A stretch of DNA of 6,644 nucleotides from Bifidobacterium breve (GTDB lineage Bacteria > Actinomycetota > Actinomycetes > S36-B12): positions 1-6,644 of the forward strand of contig CAMBQX010000096.1 in assembly GCA_945870085.1 (NCBI GenBank). Reading direction: 5' to 3'. How positions within the stretch are numbered: the first letter of the stretch is position 1; each line of letters opens with the position of its first letter. Positions 6,544-6,644 of this stretch are shown piece by piece. Both the position numbers and the translations under genes were made by a program. Under the pieces are notes generated by a model that saw nothing but the letters and a program-made list of their open reading frames with translations, did no database searches and was not told the origin of the DNA.

Positions 6544-6644
6544 ATGTTCAAAGTCTTTCAAGTTGATGCCGATGACAGCCTCGAGCCTTATGATTTTGAG
6601 AATGCCGCACTTAGTGAAGTTGGTGGGAGCATCATCTGCGGGAA
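6544..6644 (+). CDS. Probable D-2-hydroxyacid dehydrogenase, N-terminal fragment
   Basis: ATG 6544 is preceded by AGAGTAGG (6531-6538) at good spacing. The frame is open to the right edge, giving 33 residues: MFKVFQVDADDSLEPYDFE, then a segment ending ALSEVGGSIICG. The pattern of a short beta strand, an acidic loop, 'E-x-x-x-L-x-E-x-G' and a second strand matches the start of the catalytic domain of D-isomer 2-hydroxyacid dehydrogenases (phosphoglycerate dehydrogenase/CtBP-like), which reduce 2-keto acids with NAD(P)H. Only the first strand-helix unit is visible and the nucleotide-binding domain lies outside, so the call rests on resemblance. The 47-base AT-rich gap after the full-length S9 frame makes it the likely next gene of the same unit. 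Confidence 0.5.
   Translation, partial: MFKVFQVDADDSLEPYDFENAALSEVGGSIICG

Overview
The window looks like an accessory catabolic locus from a moderate-GC actinobacterium. The clues are GTG starts on four genes, a twin-arginine lipoprotein signal followed by an Ala/Ser-rich linker, and a promoter with a TTGACA -35 box and a TANNNT -10 box. GC is roughly half to mid-fifties by eye and was not counted. An aquatic Microbacteriaceae-like lineage is possible, but this is a guess from style, not from a marker gene. All genes lie on the + strand.

Layout. Bases 1-909 hold the C-terminal part of an M24 'pita-bread' metallohydrolase, cut off by the left edge. A short-chain dehydrogenase that strongly resembles 3-hydroxybutyrate dehydrogenase follows with no gap (910-1761). 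A 264-base intergenic region (1762-2025) carries a convincing promoter (TTGACA, 17 bases, TAGCCT with an extended TG). A 13-bp palindrome abuts its -35 box, and it has other short repeats and a leader hairpin. This promoter should drive a tightly packed second unit: a lipoprotein ABC solute-binding protein (2026-3399), a zinc-less MDR dehydrogenase (3409-4515) and an S9-family serine peptidase/hydrolase (4523-6406). The start of another gene, probably a D-2-hydroxyacid dehydrogenase, runs off the right edge (6544-6644).

How it may work together. A solute-binding lipoprotein, two hydrolases of peptidase folds (M24 and S9) and two or three NAD(P)-type dehydrogenases suggest uptake of a small conjugated or amide-type compound, hydrolysis, and oxidation of the released hydroxy or sugar-like acid. 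The substrate cannot be read from the sequence. No ABC permease or ATPase gene lies in the window.

Two items stand out. First, the dehydrogenase gene contains a perfect 21-bp inverted repeat with a 6-base loop (3798-3845), entirely inside coding sequence. Its right arm coincides with residues that depart from what the family usually has. Second, the S9 gene has an in-frame TAA at 6404-6406, exactly between the 'PG' and 'GH' of the conserved PG-x-GH motif. The frame stays open behind it to TAG at 6494-6496 and encodes the missing catalytic histidine and a normal family C-terminus. The gene therefore looks like a fresh nonsense allele, or carries a sequence error.
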